The position numbers were made by a program, and so were the translations under genes. Below the pieces are notes generated by a model, which did not search any database, was not told where the DNA came from, and was given only the letters and a program-made list of their open reading frames with translations. Below, one piece after another: positions 15,942 through 25,409 of a DNA stretch of 32,174 nt (the stretch's first letter is position 1; every line of letters starts with the position of its first letter). This DNA comes from an uncultured Lachnospiraceae bacterium (GTDB lineage: Bacteria; Bacillota; Clostridia; Lachnospirales; Lachnospiraceae): positions 1 to 32,174 of the forward strand of contig CAJUHJ010000025.1 of NCBI GenBank assembly GCA_910586355.1. Reading direction: 5' to 3'.

Positions 15942-17870
15942 TCATTCGCCAAAAAACACATCGCTTTGATGTTTGGTATCAAACAGCCCATTGTATTGTA
16001 AAATCTTATATTTTTCAATCCAAAGCTCCTCCTGTGCAGAGCCTTTTCCATAATGTACATATCTTCCAGAGCTTTTCGAAAAATACGCCCTCGCATTCAT
16101 CTCCGGAACCTCCTTCATCAAATCCGATAAAAACTGATGATAAGGAGGCAGAGAAATTCCCGCCCTCTCTAAGAGCATGGTAGAAAGGTAATTTAAGCTT
16201 GTACGATCTATATTTTCTCCCTCATATGTATAATTCGACCAAATAAAATAAGGCACCTGATAAAATTCTTCCAACTCATTAATGGAAAGCCCGGAAATCC
16301 CCTTTCCATTTAGTCTCCGGTAAAACGCTGTGTTTAAACTTGGCTGGTGATCCCCAAAAAAGCAAATAACCACAGGCTCTTTTTCCTTTGAAAAATACTC
16401 TATCAAATCTTTTAAAGCAAGGTCAGACTGATGTGCCAGCGATAAATACTGATTCACGTCGGCATAACGGATATTCGTGCCAAACGTATCATTCCGGAAA
16501 TTATCATAAAGGTCTTTATATCCGCCGTGATTTTGCATCGTAATCCCCATAATAAAAAGATTTTCCTCACCTTTGCCAGCTTCATAACGGTCAATCATTT
16601 TATCATACATTTCTGCATCTGTAATGTATTTGCGCATAATTTTCGTTTGGTCAAAATCTTCCAGAAAATACATTTCATCAAAACCAAATTTAGGGTATAC
16701 CGTATCCCTGCTCCATCCGGTAGAATAATATGGATGCATGGAAACACAATTATAATCTTCCTTTTTTAAAATATCCACAATGGAATACGCATTATCATCA
16801 TTCACATACTGCTGGTACGGTACAGAACCGGAAGGAAGAAACGCCATAGTATTGCCCGTCAAAAATTCCCATTCCGAATTTGGGGTCTTCGCTCCATAAA
16901 CAGAAGAAAGCGCATAGCCTTTCGTAATATTTTCGTTGAGCGAATCCAAAAACGGAGTCACCGGCTGATTGGTCTGTAAATTTCCTAATACGCTAAAATC
17001 TGCAAACGACTCATTCATAATGACAAGAATCGTCGGCTTTTCCTCTTTTGGGGCAGCATTAGAATCTGCATAATCTTTTTCTAATTTTTGGACGGCGTCT
17101 TTTGAATACATTTTGGGTTCTTCCACAAAAGAATCCCGGATACTCAACACAAAATTTAACAGATACCCATTCTGGTAAGTTCCTTTCTGCTCCCACGTCT
17201 CTGTCACTGTATATTCTGTTTTATCCGCTACATAAGCAATTGAAAACATTGCCAAAGAGACGCAGACAAGCCTCATCCATATCACATGCTTGGTTTGTAC
17301 TTTTTTTAATTTTGCAGCGCCTGTCAAAAATACGATAGTCAAAAGTATTGCGTTCATTGCCTGGGCATTCAAAGAAAACTGATAATTCGAGGCTACGCTA
17401 AGCCCCGTCGAAAGGGATTTAAAATCGCCAAACGTCAACTCATTTCCCCGGAATTCATAAACGAAATAATTTACCCCTGCAAAAATTAAAATCAGCGTAT
17501 GGGCAATGATAATCGTCCATCCCGCCCGGTTCGTACAAATCTGTACCATCAGATAAACCACAAAACAACAAAGAATATTCAAAAAAAATGTACGGTCTGA
17601 TATCCTGTCCCTCAAATCTTCGACAAGAAGCAGATATTGTACAAGCCATGTCGTAAGAATACTGCCTGCAAATACTGCCGACGCCGTACATAGCCAGTGA
17701 TACTTCTCCTTTACTTCTAATTCCAGATTCCTCACAAAAAAATACAGCGCGATAAACACAACCATATTAAAAACAGAAATACCTGATAAAAAATGTGCCG
17801 ATACCGATAGGAAAGACACAATTGCCGTCAATATTAAATTCTTTTTTGTTACATGTACATTCAGCTTCAT
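15942..17870 (-). CDS. LtaS-like sulfatase-domain phosphoglycerol transferase
   Basis: A 642-residue membrane enzyme. Five N-terminal membrane helices (about 10-215) precede an extracellular alkaline-phosphatase/sulfatase-fold domain (about 278-580). Expected active-site residues are visible: Glu287 in IMNESFADF (metal), Thr329 in GAKTPNSEWEFLTG (nucleophile position of LtaS), Asp507-His508 in FFGDHQPS and His448 in QNHGGY (metal/substrate). Enzymes of this family move glycerolphosphate from phosphatidylglycerol onto lipoteichoic acid or other glycans outside the cell. The start has AAGGG 7 nt upstream and a good promoter. The C-terminal 60 residues beyond the domain are less conserved. The exact polymer cannot be told from sequence. 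Confidence 0.92.
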   Translation of the reverse strand: MKLNVHVTKKNLILTAIVSFLSVSAHFLSGISVFNMVVFIALYFFVRNLELEVKEKYHWLCTASAVFAGSILTTWLVQYLLLVEDLRDRISDRTFFLNILCCFVVYLMVQICTNRAGWTIIIAHTLILIFAGVNYFVYEFRGNELTFGDFKSLSTGLSVASNYQFSLNAQAMNAILLTIVFLTGAAKLKKVQTKHVIWMRLVCVSLAMFSIAYVADKTEYTVTETWEQKGTYQNGYLLNFVLSIRDSFVEEPKMYSKDAVQKLEKDYADSNAAPKEEKPTILVIMNESFADFSVLGNLQTNQPVTPFLDSLNENITKGYALSSVYGAKTPNSEWEFLTGNTMAFLPSGSVPYQQYVNDDNAYSIVDILKKEDYNCVSMHPYYSTGWSRDTVYPKFGFDEMYFLEDFDQTKIMRKYITDAEMYDKMIDRYEAGKGEENLFIMGITMQNHGGYKDLYDNFRNDTFGTNIRYADVNQYLSLAHQSDLALKDLIEYFSKEKEPVVICFFGDHQPSLNTAFYRRLNGKGISGLSINELEEFYQVPYFIWSNYTYEGENIDRTSLNYLSTMLLERAGISLPPYHQFLSDLMKEVPEMNARAYFSKSSGRYVHYGKGSAQEELWIEKYKILQYNGLFDTKHQSDVFFGE

Positions 17871-17917
17871 TTTAAACCCTTGCTTTCTTTTGAATTCTTA
17901 AGTCCGCTTAAAAATTG

Positions 17918-17946
17918 ACTATATACAAAAAAAGCAAAACATTCAA
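17918..17946 (-). promoter_or_regulatory. Candidate promoter of the LtaS-like gene
   Basis: On the minus strand -35 TTGAAT (17946-17941), a 17-nt spacer and -10 TATAGT (17923-17918). The -10 box lies about 48 nt upstream of the start codon. It diverges from the phospholipase promoter. Confidence 0.55.
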
Positions 17947-17981
17947 CGAACATAAAATAAATTTTTTGTAAATAATTTTAC

Positions 17982-18009
17982 TGTACATTTCTAATATTCA
18001 GGTTATAAT
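17982..18009 (+). promoter_or_regulatory. Candidate promoter of the phospholipase C-family gene
   Basis: A perfect -10 TATAAT (18004-18009) with a weak -35 TGTACA (17982-17987) and 16-nt spacer. The short leader that follows carries the palindrome at 18024-18037. Confidence 0.5.
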
Positions 18010-18023
18010 ATAGAGTAATAACG

Positions 18024-18049
18024 CCCTCCATGGAGGGTAAACATGGAGG
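18024..18049 (+). promoter_or_regulatory. Palindrome and possible SD-sequestering hairpin
   Basis: CCCTCCATGGAGGG (18024-18037) is a perfect 14-bp palindrome. Its left half CCTCCAT (18025-18031) is also complementary to ATGGAGG at 18043-18049, which is the ribosome binding site of the downstream gene. The RNA could form a 5-bp hairpin with a CATG loop leaving the SD free, or a 7-bp hairpin hiding it. As DNA it could instead be an operator. Confidence 0.4.
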
Positions 18050-18056
18050 ATTTAAA

Positions 18057-19025
18057 ATGCCAGGTTTTACGACTCACTATTTATTCGGCCAGCAGACCTA
18101 CCAGCTTCTGCAGCCTTCCGCGCTAAAACGTACCATTCAAAAATACCATACCGTTTTTTCCTTAGGCCTTCAGGGACCGGACATTTTTTTCTATGACATT
18201 TTATCATTTCTTTCCGCCAAAAAAAATCCAGGCTCCGTCGCCCATACTGCAGATACAAAAGAATTTCTCCAATATCTGTTAGAAAGCCCTAAAATATTTC
18301 CAGATAAACATCATATACAAATTGCCCACGCTTATATTCTTGGCTTTATCGGCCACTATCTGCTGGATACCAAATGCCATCCTTATATTTATGCCATGAC
18401 GCACTATAATAAAAAACCCAAAGGCTATATCGGGCTTCATATCTGCCTGGAAACCGATATTGACACTGTTTTACTGCAGCATTATCTGCACAAAAAAAAC
18501 AGTGAATTCCATCAAAATGAAACAATTGCACTTTCCAAAGAACAGCGTTTTGTTATCTCTTCTTTGCTGTATTATGCCTTTTCCAAAGCATATCCCGGTC
18601 TTGGCATTACAAGACACCGGATTTTACAGGCTGTTTTTGCCATGCAGTTGTGGACAAAACTTCTCTATGATCCAACCGGAAAGAAAAAGAAATTTCTGCG
18701 CCGTCTCGAAACATGGATTCCCGGATACCCCATCATTTCTCCATTGGTGCCGAGCGATTCTTTTATTTTCCACAAAGATCCATGCAACAAACGGCATATC
18801 CTCTGGCAGAACCCATGGGAGGCAGAATTGGAATCGACAGAAAGCTTTTTTGAGTTATTTGAATCCTCCAAAGTAAAGTACGCGCAAATTTTAAATTTAA
18901 TCGCACGTTTTTTCTCCATGAAACATTCCGCAAAAGAAGAAGCAAAAGCAATCTCCAAACTGCTTGCTTTCCTTGGCAACCGATGCTACCACAGCGGGCT
19001 TTCTGCCTCCCCATATATTTTATAA
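18057..19025 (+). CDS. Zinc-dependent phospholipase C family protein
   Basis: A 322-residue protein with the Zn_dep_PLPC pattern of spaced metal ligands: His7 (TTHYLFG), Asp42 (QGPDIFFYD), His63 (AHTADT), His91, His100 and Asp104 (HAYILGFIGHYLLDTKCHPY), and His108. Later His128/Glu132 (LHICLETD) could complete the site. The ATG at 18057 follows GGAGG with 7 nt spacing; the frame extends upstream to 18030 but that ATG lies inside a palindrome and has no SD. No signal peptide is seen, so unlike secreted PLC toxins it is probably intracellular. Many members of this family in clostridia have no proven lipase activity. It converges on the ZIP gene with a 6-nt overlap. Confidence 0.85.
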   Translation: MPGFTTHYLFGQQTYQLLQPSALKRTIQKYHTVFSLGLQGPDIFFYDILSFLSAKKNPGSVAHTADTKEFLQYLLESPKIFPDKHHIQIAHAYILGFIGHYLLDTKCHPYIYAMTHYNKKPKGYIGLHICLETDIDTVLLQHYLHKKNSEFHQNETIALSKEQRFVISSLLYYAFSKAYPGLGITRHRILQAVFAMQLWTKLLYDPTGKKKKFLRRLETWIPGYPIISPLVPSDSFIFHKDPCNKRHILWQNPWEAELESTESFFELFESSKVKYAQILNLIARFFSMKHSAKEEAKAISKLLAFLGNRCYHSGLSASPYIL

Positions 19026-19820
19026 GCCGGTATCCAAAAGCATCATAAGGGCAAAACCAACTATAATTCCCATTGTCGCAAAATAGGGATTCGTTTTTTG
19101 GTTCCTCTGACATTCCGGAATCAATTCATGGACCGCTACTAAAATCATAGCCCCGGCTGCAAAAGAAAGCGCAAACGGCAGTATTGTTTTCACCGAAACA
19201 ACAAGCAGCGCCCCAATTACCCCGGCGACAGGCTCTACCATGCCCGACGCCTGGCCAAGCAGAAAACTCTGCTTTCTGGAATAGCCTTCCCGACGAAGCG
19301 GAATAGAAACTGCCGCGCCTTCCGGAAAATTCTGCAGACCAATTCCGACCGCAATTGTAACTGCTCCCATCAAGGCTTCCGTCGTATCTGAAACATTTAC
19401 CAACGCGCCAAAAGCAACTCCGACAGCCAATCCTTCCGGTATATTATGAATCGTAATCGAAAGAACCAGCATCATCATCCGGTTCAGCCGTTCGCAGGGT
19501 TTTCCCGGCGTGTTATTTGCCAGACATTGTGCAAAAGACACAATTTTGTCTGAAACCCACATAAAACATGCGCCAGAAAGAAAACCAGGCGTCACAACTA
19601 CATAAGCCGGATATTCCAAAAACTCTTTCGCCTGCTCAATCGCCGGCTGTAATAAAGACCAAAAACTGGCCGCTATCATTACGCCGGAGGCAAAACCAAG
19701 CATAAGATTTTGTACTTTTGGATTCGGCGTTTTAAAAAATACAACCATTGCCGCGCCAAGAGCCGTGACCAGCCAGGTACAAAGCGTTGCCGCAAACGCC
19801 ATCCATACAAATTCATTCAT
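19020..19820 (-). CDS. ZIP family metal transporter
   Basis: A 266-residue membrane protein with eight predicted helices. The metal-site motifs are HNIPEG (125-130) in TM4, QNFPEGAA (163-170) in TM5, Glu196 near GMVEP, and HELIPE (231-236). ZIP proteins import divalent metals such as zinc, iron or manganese. Compared with the common HNFPEG in TM5 here Gln163 replaces His, which may alter metal preference. The ATG has GGGAGG 8 nt upstream. It is the last gene of the long minus-strand run, 45 nt after the MFS symporter, and overlaps the phospholipase gene by 6 nt at its end. Confidence 0.92.
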   Translation of the reverse strand: MNEFVWMAFAATLCTWLVTALGAAMVVFFKTPNPKVQNLMLGFASGVMIAASFWSLLQPAIEQAKEFLEYPAYVVVTPGFLSGACFMWVSDKIVSFAQCLANNTPGKPCERLNRMMMLVLSITIHNIPEGLAVGVAFGALVNVSDTTEALMGAVTIAVGIGLQNFPEGAAVSIPLRREGYSRKQSFLLGQASGMVEPVAGVIGALLVVSVKTILPFALSFAAGAMILVAVHELIPECQRNQKTNPYFATMGIIVGFALMMLLDTGL

Positions 19821-19865
19821 ATTGCACCTCCCGCTATCAATGTATGAAAAAATTGGGATTCGGTG

Positions 19866-21320
19866 CTATTTCTTTCTTTCATCCGTTTTCTGCTTATGAA
19901 GCTTTTGCATAATCACACCCATCTGTTTCTTATCCAATGTATAATAACGCATGGATACCAGCGAGCAAATCCAGCCAATAACAGGTACGCCGCAATATAA
20001 AAACAGCGTAACCCATTTTAATCCCGGCGTTATTTCATCCCCAATCTGCGGCAGGCGCCGGTTATATCCCATAAAAAACATAACCACTCCAACAAATGCA
20101 GTTCCAAGCGCCGCAAAAACTTTATCTACAAATGAAAACAACGCCCCCATCAGACCAGGTACAAATTTTCCGCTTCGATAACGCTCATAATCCGAACAGT
20201 CTGCAATCATCGGCACGACCATATTGTTAGTAATCGACTTGCAGCCATTTAATAAAATATAAATTCCAACAAATGCAATCGTAATTGCGTTGATTTTTTT
20301 GAGCGAAAAACTTACTGTTGCAATCTCATCCTGTATCAGCACAAAAAACATAAGAATTTGAAAGCAAATCCCCAAAGCCGTAAACAATACAAGCGTCTTT
20401 TTCTGCCCCATTTTCTGTGCCGCATGTATTCCGGCGCTTACGACAAAAAGTGTCGGTACCGCCGTGACAACGCCAATCAGACCCGATATTCCATAATTTT
20501 TCATCATAATCCCATACAGCATAACTCCAACAGTCGTATGCGCATAGACCGTAGCTGCAAATTTGTCCGTACAGGCAGCAAAAATCAGCATTCGTATCGG
20601 CTTATTATTTCGAATAATTTCCCAGTAATCCCTGGGATATATTTTCTGTACCCTGGCATATTCTCCAAAAAACTCCGCCTTATCTTTTCCGGCAATTCCA
20701 ATTACAGCCAATATCGTACAAATAAAACCAATCGCAACTACCCAGAAAACATATTCCCGAAACAGCGCTTCATTTGTAAAACCGCCATATTTCGGCACAA
20801 GATAATTTCCCACAAAAAGCGCGGTTCCCCCATATGCCGCCATAATATAAAGCGAATCAAAATAAGTAGTAAGCGGGCGCTGGCTTGGATTATCCGTCAT
20901 AACAGCCTGCCCGGATTTTGCAACTACCGTCTGAAATGTATACCCCAAAACAAACATTCCATAAAACACAATAAAATATATGGTCCGAACATAGCGGCTA
21001 ACTTCATGCGTCGTATCAAACAGCAGTATTGTGCTTACTGCCATAAGCAGATTACCGCACAGCATAAAGGGACGGAATTTTCCAAACCGTCCCTTTGTCC
21101 GATCCAGCAAAAATCCTACTAGGGGGTCTGTCACCGCATCAAATACATTCAATGCCGTTAAAATACCCGAAATCAATACTACGCCAAATCCTGCGATAGA
21201 ATTCGCGTAATAGGAAATATATCCCATCAATGCCAGATACAAATTCGCAGCAGCATTATTTAAAGAAAAAAATCCTATCTGCCAAAATTTCGCATTATTA
21301 TATTGTCTATTTTCTTCCAT
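19866..21320 (-). CDS. GPH-type (MelB-like) MFS sugar:cation symporter
   Basis: A 484-residue protein with about 12 membrane helices. Residues 65-84 hold DPLVGFLLDRTKGRFGKFRP, the signature of the glycoside-pentoside-hexuronide:cation symporter family. An internal region (about 340-380) contains a second conserved motif ending in ADCSDYERYRSGKF. Such carriers import sugars or glucuronides with sodium or protons. There is no glycoside hydrolase nearby to indicate a substrate. The start is uncertain: ATG at 21320 (weak GATGG upstream) or GTG at 21338 (no SD). It is 27 nt after the patatin gene, so probably co-transcribed. Confidence 0.9.
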   Translation of the reverse strand: MEENRQYNNAKFWQIGFFSLNNAAANLYLALMGYISYYANSIAGFGVVLISGILTALNVFDAVTDPLVGFLLDRTKGRFGKFRPFMLCGNLLMAVSTILLFDTTHEVSRYVRTIYFIVFYGMFVLGYTFQTVVAKSGQAVMTDNPSQRPLTTYFDSLYIMAAYGGTALFVGNYLVPKYGGFTNEALFREYVFWVVAIGFICTILAVIGIAGKDKAEFFGEYARVQKIYPRDYWEIIRNNKPIRMLIFAACTDKFAATVYAHTTVGVMLYGIMMKNYGISGLIGVVTAVPTLFVVSAGIHAAQKMGQKKTLVLFTALGICFQILMFFVLIQDEIATVSFSLKKINAITIAFVGIYILLNGCKSITNNMVVPMIADCSDYERYRSGKFVPGLMGALFSFVDKVFAALGTAFVGVVMFFMGYNRRLPQIGDEITPGLKWVTLFLYCGVPVIGWICSLVSMRYYTLDKKQMGVIMQKLHKQKTDERKK

Positions 21321-21347
21321 AGCTGCACCATCTTTCACAGCAAACGA

Positions 21348-22199
21348 TTATTTCTCTAAATATAAGCGCAGTTCATGCATCCGCTCTTTTATATGATGAT
21401 ACCCCTGATCGTAGAGCTTTAATAATTTTTCTGACGAAGCCTCTGTACGCCCCACTCCCATCAAATCTTCCGGAGCCGCTACAAATACTTTACCTGCCTT
21501 TTCCGCACGATTCAGCTCTTTAATACACTGATTATAAGACTGGGGACGGTTTTTTAAGCTTTCGACCATATTCGGATAATTATGATACAACGTCGATACT
21601 GCCCTTACCGATTTTTCAGGCTTCTTCACATAATCTCTTGTACGTGTTAAAATGACAATCACTTTATCGCATCCCTTTTCAAACGCCCTCTGAAATGGTA
21701 TGGAATCCGACACGCCTCCATCCAAATAATATTTTTTACCGATTTTAACCGGGCGGAACAAGATTGGCAAAGAACAGCTCGCCAAAATTACGCTGAAATC
21801 CTTATCGTCTCTTGGAACCGGAAGATATTCAGCCTTTCCCGTCTTAATATTTGTCACAACGGCCTCTACTTCGCCTTTATACGCAGCAAACGCCTCATAA
21901 TCAAATGGCAGCAGCTTCGTCGGAACTTCGCCAAATACAAACGGAATATTATAAAAAGATTTCATATTCCGGTCAAACAAATATTTCATCCCCATATACC
22001 GTTTATCCGGCATATATTCTTCAATAATCCGCCTGTTTCTTCCCTGCTGGCCGGATAAATAGGAAACGCCGTACGCAACACCGGCAGATACCCCCACAAA
22101 ATAATCCGGATAAATCCCTTCTTCTAAAAGCCCGTCCGCTACGCCGCATGAAAACGCTGTCCTGCTGGCCCCGCCTTCCATCACTACTCCAAGTTTCAA
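21348..22199 (-). CDS. Patatin-like phospholipase
   Basis: A 283-residue cytosolic protein of the bacterial patatin family (RssA/YjjU-like). The oxyanion-hole GGASR is at 9-13, the nucleophile Ser38 in GVSAG (GXSXG), and the catalytic Asp160 in DGGVSD (the DG(G/A) motif). All three catalytic elements are intact, so serine-Asp dyad lipid acyl hydrolase activity is expected. The start is TTG at 22199: AAAGGGTG sits 5-6 nt upstream and the only in-frame ATG (seven codons in) would begin just before the oxyanion loop. It sits between the chemoreceptor and the symporter genes with gaps under 30 nt. Confidence 0.93.
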   Translation of the reverse strand: MKLGVVMEGGASRTAFSCGVADGLLEEGIYPDYFVGVSAGVAYGVSYLSGQQGRNRRIIEEYMPDKRYMGMKYLFDRNMKSFYNIPFVFGEVPTKLLPFDYEAFAAYKGEVEAVVTNIKTGKAEYLPVPRDDKDFSVILASCSLPILFRPVKIGKKYYLDGGVSDSIPFQRAFEKGCDKVIVILTRTRDYVKKPEKSVRAVSTLYHNYPNMVESLKNRPQSYNQCIKELNRAEKAGKVFVAAPEDLMGVGRTEASSEKLLKLYDQGYHHIKERMHELRLYLEK

Positions 22200-22217
22200 A
22201 ATATCACCCTTTAACTT

Positions 22218-23960
22218 TTATTCCAATTCTATTTTTTCTTTTATCTCTTCCAAACGAAACTGCGTCGTATTCTCCCGCAATTTGCCGGAAATCTCCACCA
22301 AACTCTCTGTATTCCTTGTACATTCTTCCACAATATCGCTTAATTCAGTCATAGAAGCTGACGTTTCTTCTGTACTTGCTGCATTTGCCTGCGCAATTCC
22401 AGATAAATTCGTAAGCAGTCCCAGCACATCTTTTTTCATTTCTTCCAAACTAACTACCTGCGTTGAAATTTCATGGATTTCCTGGCTGACATTTCGGATT
22501 TCCTGATTTAATCCGTCGAAAATATTCCGTGTATCTTCCAATTTTCGATTCTGTTCTTTGATTGATTCCACAACTTCGTTCATTTTAAATACGCTGCGGT
22601 TTGAATTTCCGATTAAAGTATTTACAACATTTGCAATTTTATCGGCTGATTCACTGCACTGGTCTGCCAGCTGGCGTATTTCCTCTGCGACAACGGCGAA
22701 TCCTTTTCCATGTTCTCCCGCTCTCGCCGCCTCAATACTTGCATTTAAAGAAAGAAGATTCGTCTGACCCGCAATATTGGCAATTAAATCTGTCGCTTCC
22801 TGAATTTCCAAAGCAGAATGGTTTGTTTCATCCGTCTGCTTTTGTACGTCCTGTATGGATACGTTTGTCTGTTGGCTTATATCTAACAATTCTATCAAAA
22901 TATCATTTGCAGACTTATTATAATCACCCATTTTCTGTGTGCTGTCAGCCAATAGAGCCGCATTGCCTGCTGTCGAATCAATTGCATCTCCCATTGCCAT
23001 CACTTCTTCATTTGCAGACTGCATATCTCCAGCCTGTCTTGTCGCTCCTTTTGCAATTTCATCTACTGCAATATCAATATTGCCGATAGATTCCCGGATT
23101 TGCTGAAACGAATCTTTAAAACTGCCGGAAAACTCATCTAAGTCTCTGGACGTCGTTATAATATTGCGCACAACCGCAGTCAAAGAATCAATCAGTTTCT
23201 GTAAAGACCTGGATAAAGCGCCAAGTTCATCGGATCTTGAAAGCAGCCTGTCCTGCAGCTTAATATCCATAGAACCATCTGCGACATCCTCCAAATGCCC
23301 TACTGTATTTCGTAAGACTTTTCCAATGGAATGAATCAAAAGCACCGTAATTACTAAAGCTGCCAATGCCACGCCGCACAGAGAGAGTATCAGGCGAATC
23401 ACATTGCCCGTCATTTTTTCCGTTATCTCTGTCTCATTGTATCCCATAAAAAGCGAGCCGATAACCTGTCCTTCGCTATTTGCCATCGGCTCATAATAAA
23501 CCAAATAATCATTTGAACCTATGGTTAAATTATCTACAACAATTTCGCCTTTCTGGATTTCATCATGTACTTCCTGCGAAATCGGCTGATCCTTCATATT
23601 TTTTCCAGAAGCGTCTACCATTGTAGTAGCGCAACGGACATCATTTAAGATAATAGACAAGTCCATTCCCGTCTTTTCCTTAAATTCTTCTAAAATATTT
23701 TGATTCTCAGTTACATTAAAATCTCCTTTATACAGCGTCTGATTTTCATATCTATATGTTTCGTCAGAAACTGCGTTCATAATATTCGAAAACGAATATG
23801 CCCCATTTTGCAGCTGTTCTGTAATCAGCGTTTCCGATATACTCTCCATTCCCCGAACACCAATCACACTGCTGATTACTACAAGTACCACCATTGGAAC
23901 TGCAACGACTGCAGAAATTTTACCCATCAGCTGCAGCCCTTTTCTTTTGCTCCCTTTCAT
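22218..23960 (-). CDS. Methyl-accepting chemotaxis protein with extracellular Cache-like sensor
   Basis: A 580-residue membrane chemoreceptor. TM1 is at about 15-34, an extracellular single-Cache-like domain at about 45-185, TM2 at about 188-210, HAMP at about 211-265 and the methyl-accepting signalling domain at about 290-575. The hairpin tip that contacts CheA/CheW is intact (NLLSLNASIEAARAGEHGKG, 401-420). There is no C-terminal CheR-binding pentapeptide. The ATG at 23960 has a strong GAGGAGGA site; the frame extends to 24005 but would overlap nfeD. No other chemotaxis genes occur in the window. Ligand unknown. Confidence 0.95.
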   Translation of the reverse strand: MKGSKRKGLQLMGKISAVVAVPMVVLVVISSVIGVRGMESISETLITEQLQNGAYSFSNIMNAVSDETYRYENQTLYKGDFNVTENQNILEEFKEKTGMDLSIILNDVRCATTMVDASGKNMKDQPISQEVHDEIQKGEIVVDNLTIGSNDYLVYYEPMANSEGQVIGSLFMGYNETEITEKMTGNVIRLILSLCGVALAALVITVLLIHSIGKVLRNTVGHLEDVADGSMDIKLQDRLLSRSDELGALSRSLQKLIDSLTAVVRNIITTSRDLDEFSGSFKDSFQQIRESIGNIDIAVDEIAKGATRQAGDMQSANEEVMAMGDAIDSTAGNAALLADSTQKMGDYNKSANDILIELLDISQQTNVSIQDVQKQTDETNHSALEIQEATDLIANIAGQTNLLSLNASIEAARAGEHGKGFAVVAEEIRQLADQCSESADKIANVVNTLIGNSNRSVFKMNEVVESIKEQNRKLEDTRNIFDGLNQEIRNVSQEIHEISTQVVSLEEMKKDVLGLLTNLSGIAQANAASTEETSASMTELSDIVEECTRNTESLVEISGKLRENTTQFRLEEIKEKIELE

Positions 23961-23991
23961 TGTGTTCCTCCTCTCAATATCTGAAACTTTA

Positions 23992-24462
23992 CTATTGCTT
24001 CTCACTCTCTAAGGCGTCCAAAGGAACCAAAATAAGTTTTACGCCTTCTACTGCTTTTACTTTCGCTAAGTCTCCTTTCTCTAACAAATATGTGTCTGTG
24101 TACGTTCTCACAGTCCACTCCTGTCCATTCAACAGGGCTTTTCCGGTTCCTCCTATATTGTCCACACCCTCAGTGATTTTTACTGTTTTATCAATTACAT
24201 CTTCATAATTTGTACGGACTTTATGCGGGCTAAGATATTTGACGGCAATCGGCCTGGTAAAAAATAAAAGCAAAAAAGATACTACAAAAAACAATACCAT
24301 CTGTCCCAAAAATCCGACTCCAAGCGCGCTTGCAATGATAGCTGTCAACGCGCCAGCCGCAAACCAAATGGTTGCAAGACCAACTGTGACCGCCTCAATC
24401 ACTAAAAACAAAATCATAAGGCAAAGCCAAAACAAAATAGGGACAAAGCGAAATAATGCCAT
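23992..24462 (-). CDS. NfeD family membrane protein
   Basis: A 156-residue protein. Two to three hydrophobic helices (about 5-75) precede a C-terminal domain (about 95-150) with the NfeD OB-fold pattern, including VDNIGGTGKALLNGQEW, close to the family's G-G-(V/K)-hNG--W motif. This is the short form without the ClpP-like protease domain. Members partner with flotillin/SPFH proteins or act in membrane organisation; none is adjacent here. The ATG at 24462 follows AAAGGA at 7 nt, better than the ATG at 24480. Confidence 0.88.
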   Translation of the reverse strand: MALFRFVPILFWLCLMILFLVIEAVTVGLATIWFAAGALTAIIASALGVGFLGQMVLFFVVSFLLLFFTRPIAVKYLSPHKVRTNYEDVIDKTVKITEGVDNIGGTGKALLNGQEWTVRTYTDTYLLEKGDLAKVKAVEGVKLILVPLDALESEKQ

Positions 24463-24516
24463 ATATAAAATTCCTTTCATTCATCAAAATTCTTTTTTAT
24501 TTTATCAGTTTTCTAT

Positions 24517-25389
24517 TTAAAATTCAACTTTTTCTGGTAATTGGGCAATGATAATCGCCAAAAACATCAAGGCGCACCCAAATACCTCACGCCCTGTTAA
24601 TACCTGTCCAAGCACCACCCAGCCTGCAACAGCAGATATTACAGATTCTAAACTCATAATTAAGGAAGCCACAACGGGATTCATATCCTTTTGCCCTATA
24701 ATCTGCAGCGTATATCCCACTCCAGAAGACAAAACGCCCACATAAAGCAGCGGAAGCCGCGCAGACCATACTGCCGCTGCACTAGGCTGCTCAAATAATC
24801 CCACGCAAACCAAAGAAAGTATGCCGCAGACCAAAAACTGCATACAGGACAATTTTACGCCGTCCACCCTTTGGTTATAATAATCAATCACCATAATATG
24901 TACAGAAAAAAATACCGCCCCCAAAATCAGAAGAATATCCCCAAACTCAAACCGGATACCTCCTGGCTTCATACAAAGGAAATATAATCCAACAACAGCA
25001 AAACACACCGCAATACAAAGTCTTTTACTTGGCTTTTTCCCCAAAAAAACGCCAAACACCGGAACAATTACAATATAAAGCGCCGTCAAAAACCCCGACT
25101 TACCCACACTTGTATAGAATAAACCGATTTGCTGTAAGTTTGAAGCAATACAAAGAGCAATTCCGCAAAATATGCCGCCCATGAGCAAATCCCTTCCGCC
25201 GCTTTTTTCTCTTTTTCCAAAAATCCAGACGCATGGAAGCAAAAACAGACTGCCAATCATGGAACGGACAGCGCTGAAAGTAAACGGTTCAATGTATTCC
25301 ATACCAACGCTCTGCGCCACAAAAGCAGTACCCCAGATAAACGCCGTAGTAAACAACAGAATGGAATTGCGTATCTGCAGCTTTTTCAT
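24517..25389 (-). CDS. DMT superfamily transporter (two EamA domains)
   Basis: A 290-residue protein with ten membrane helices arranged as two EamA repeats (about 5-135 and 148-285). Typical features are FIWGTAFVAQ near the N-terminus, SLESVISAVAGWVVLGQVLTGREV near 245-270, and a short positively charged start. Family members export metabolites or amino acids; the substrate cannot be inferred. The start has AAAGGAG 9 nt upstream and lies 20 nt after the AI-2E family gene, so it is probably co-transcribed with it. Confidence 0.92.
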   Translation of the reverse strand: MKKLQIRNSILLFTTAFIWGTAFVAQSVGMEYIEPFTFSAVRSMIGSLFLLPCVWIFGKREKSGGRDLLMGGIFCGIALCIASNLQQIGLFYTSVGKSGFLTALYIVIVPVFGVFLGKKPSKRLCIAVCFAVVGLYFLCMKPGGIRFEFGDILLILGAVFFSVHIMVIDYYNQRVDGVKLSCMQFLVCGILSLVCVGLFEQPSAAAVWSARLPLLYVGVLSSGVGYTLQIIGQKDMNPVVASLIMSLESVISAVAGWVVLGQVLTGREVFGCALMFLAIIIAQLPEKVEF

Positions 25390-25409
25390 CTCAATTTGCT
25401 CCTTTGTAA

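Noticed and set aside
20358..21122. 254-residue plus-strand frame inside the GPH symporter
   Set aside because: Antisense shadow of a clearly recognised membrane transporter; product is basic and low-complexity, with no SD.
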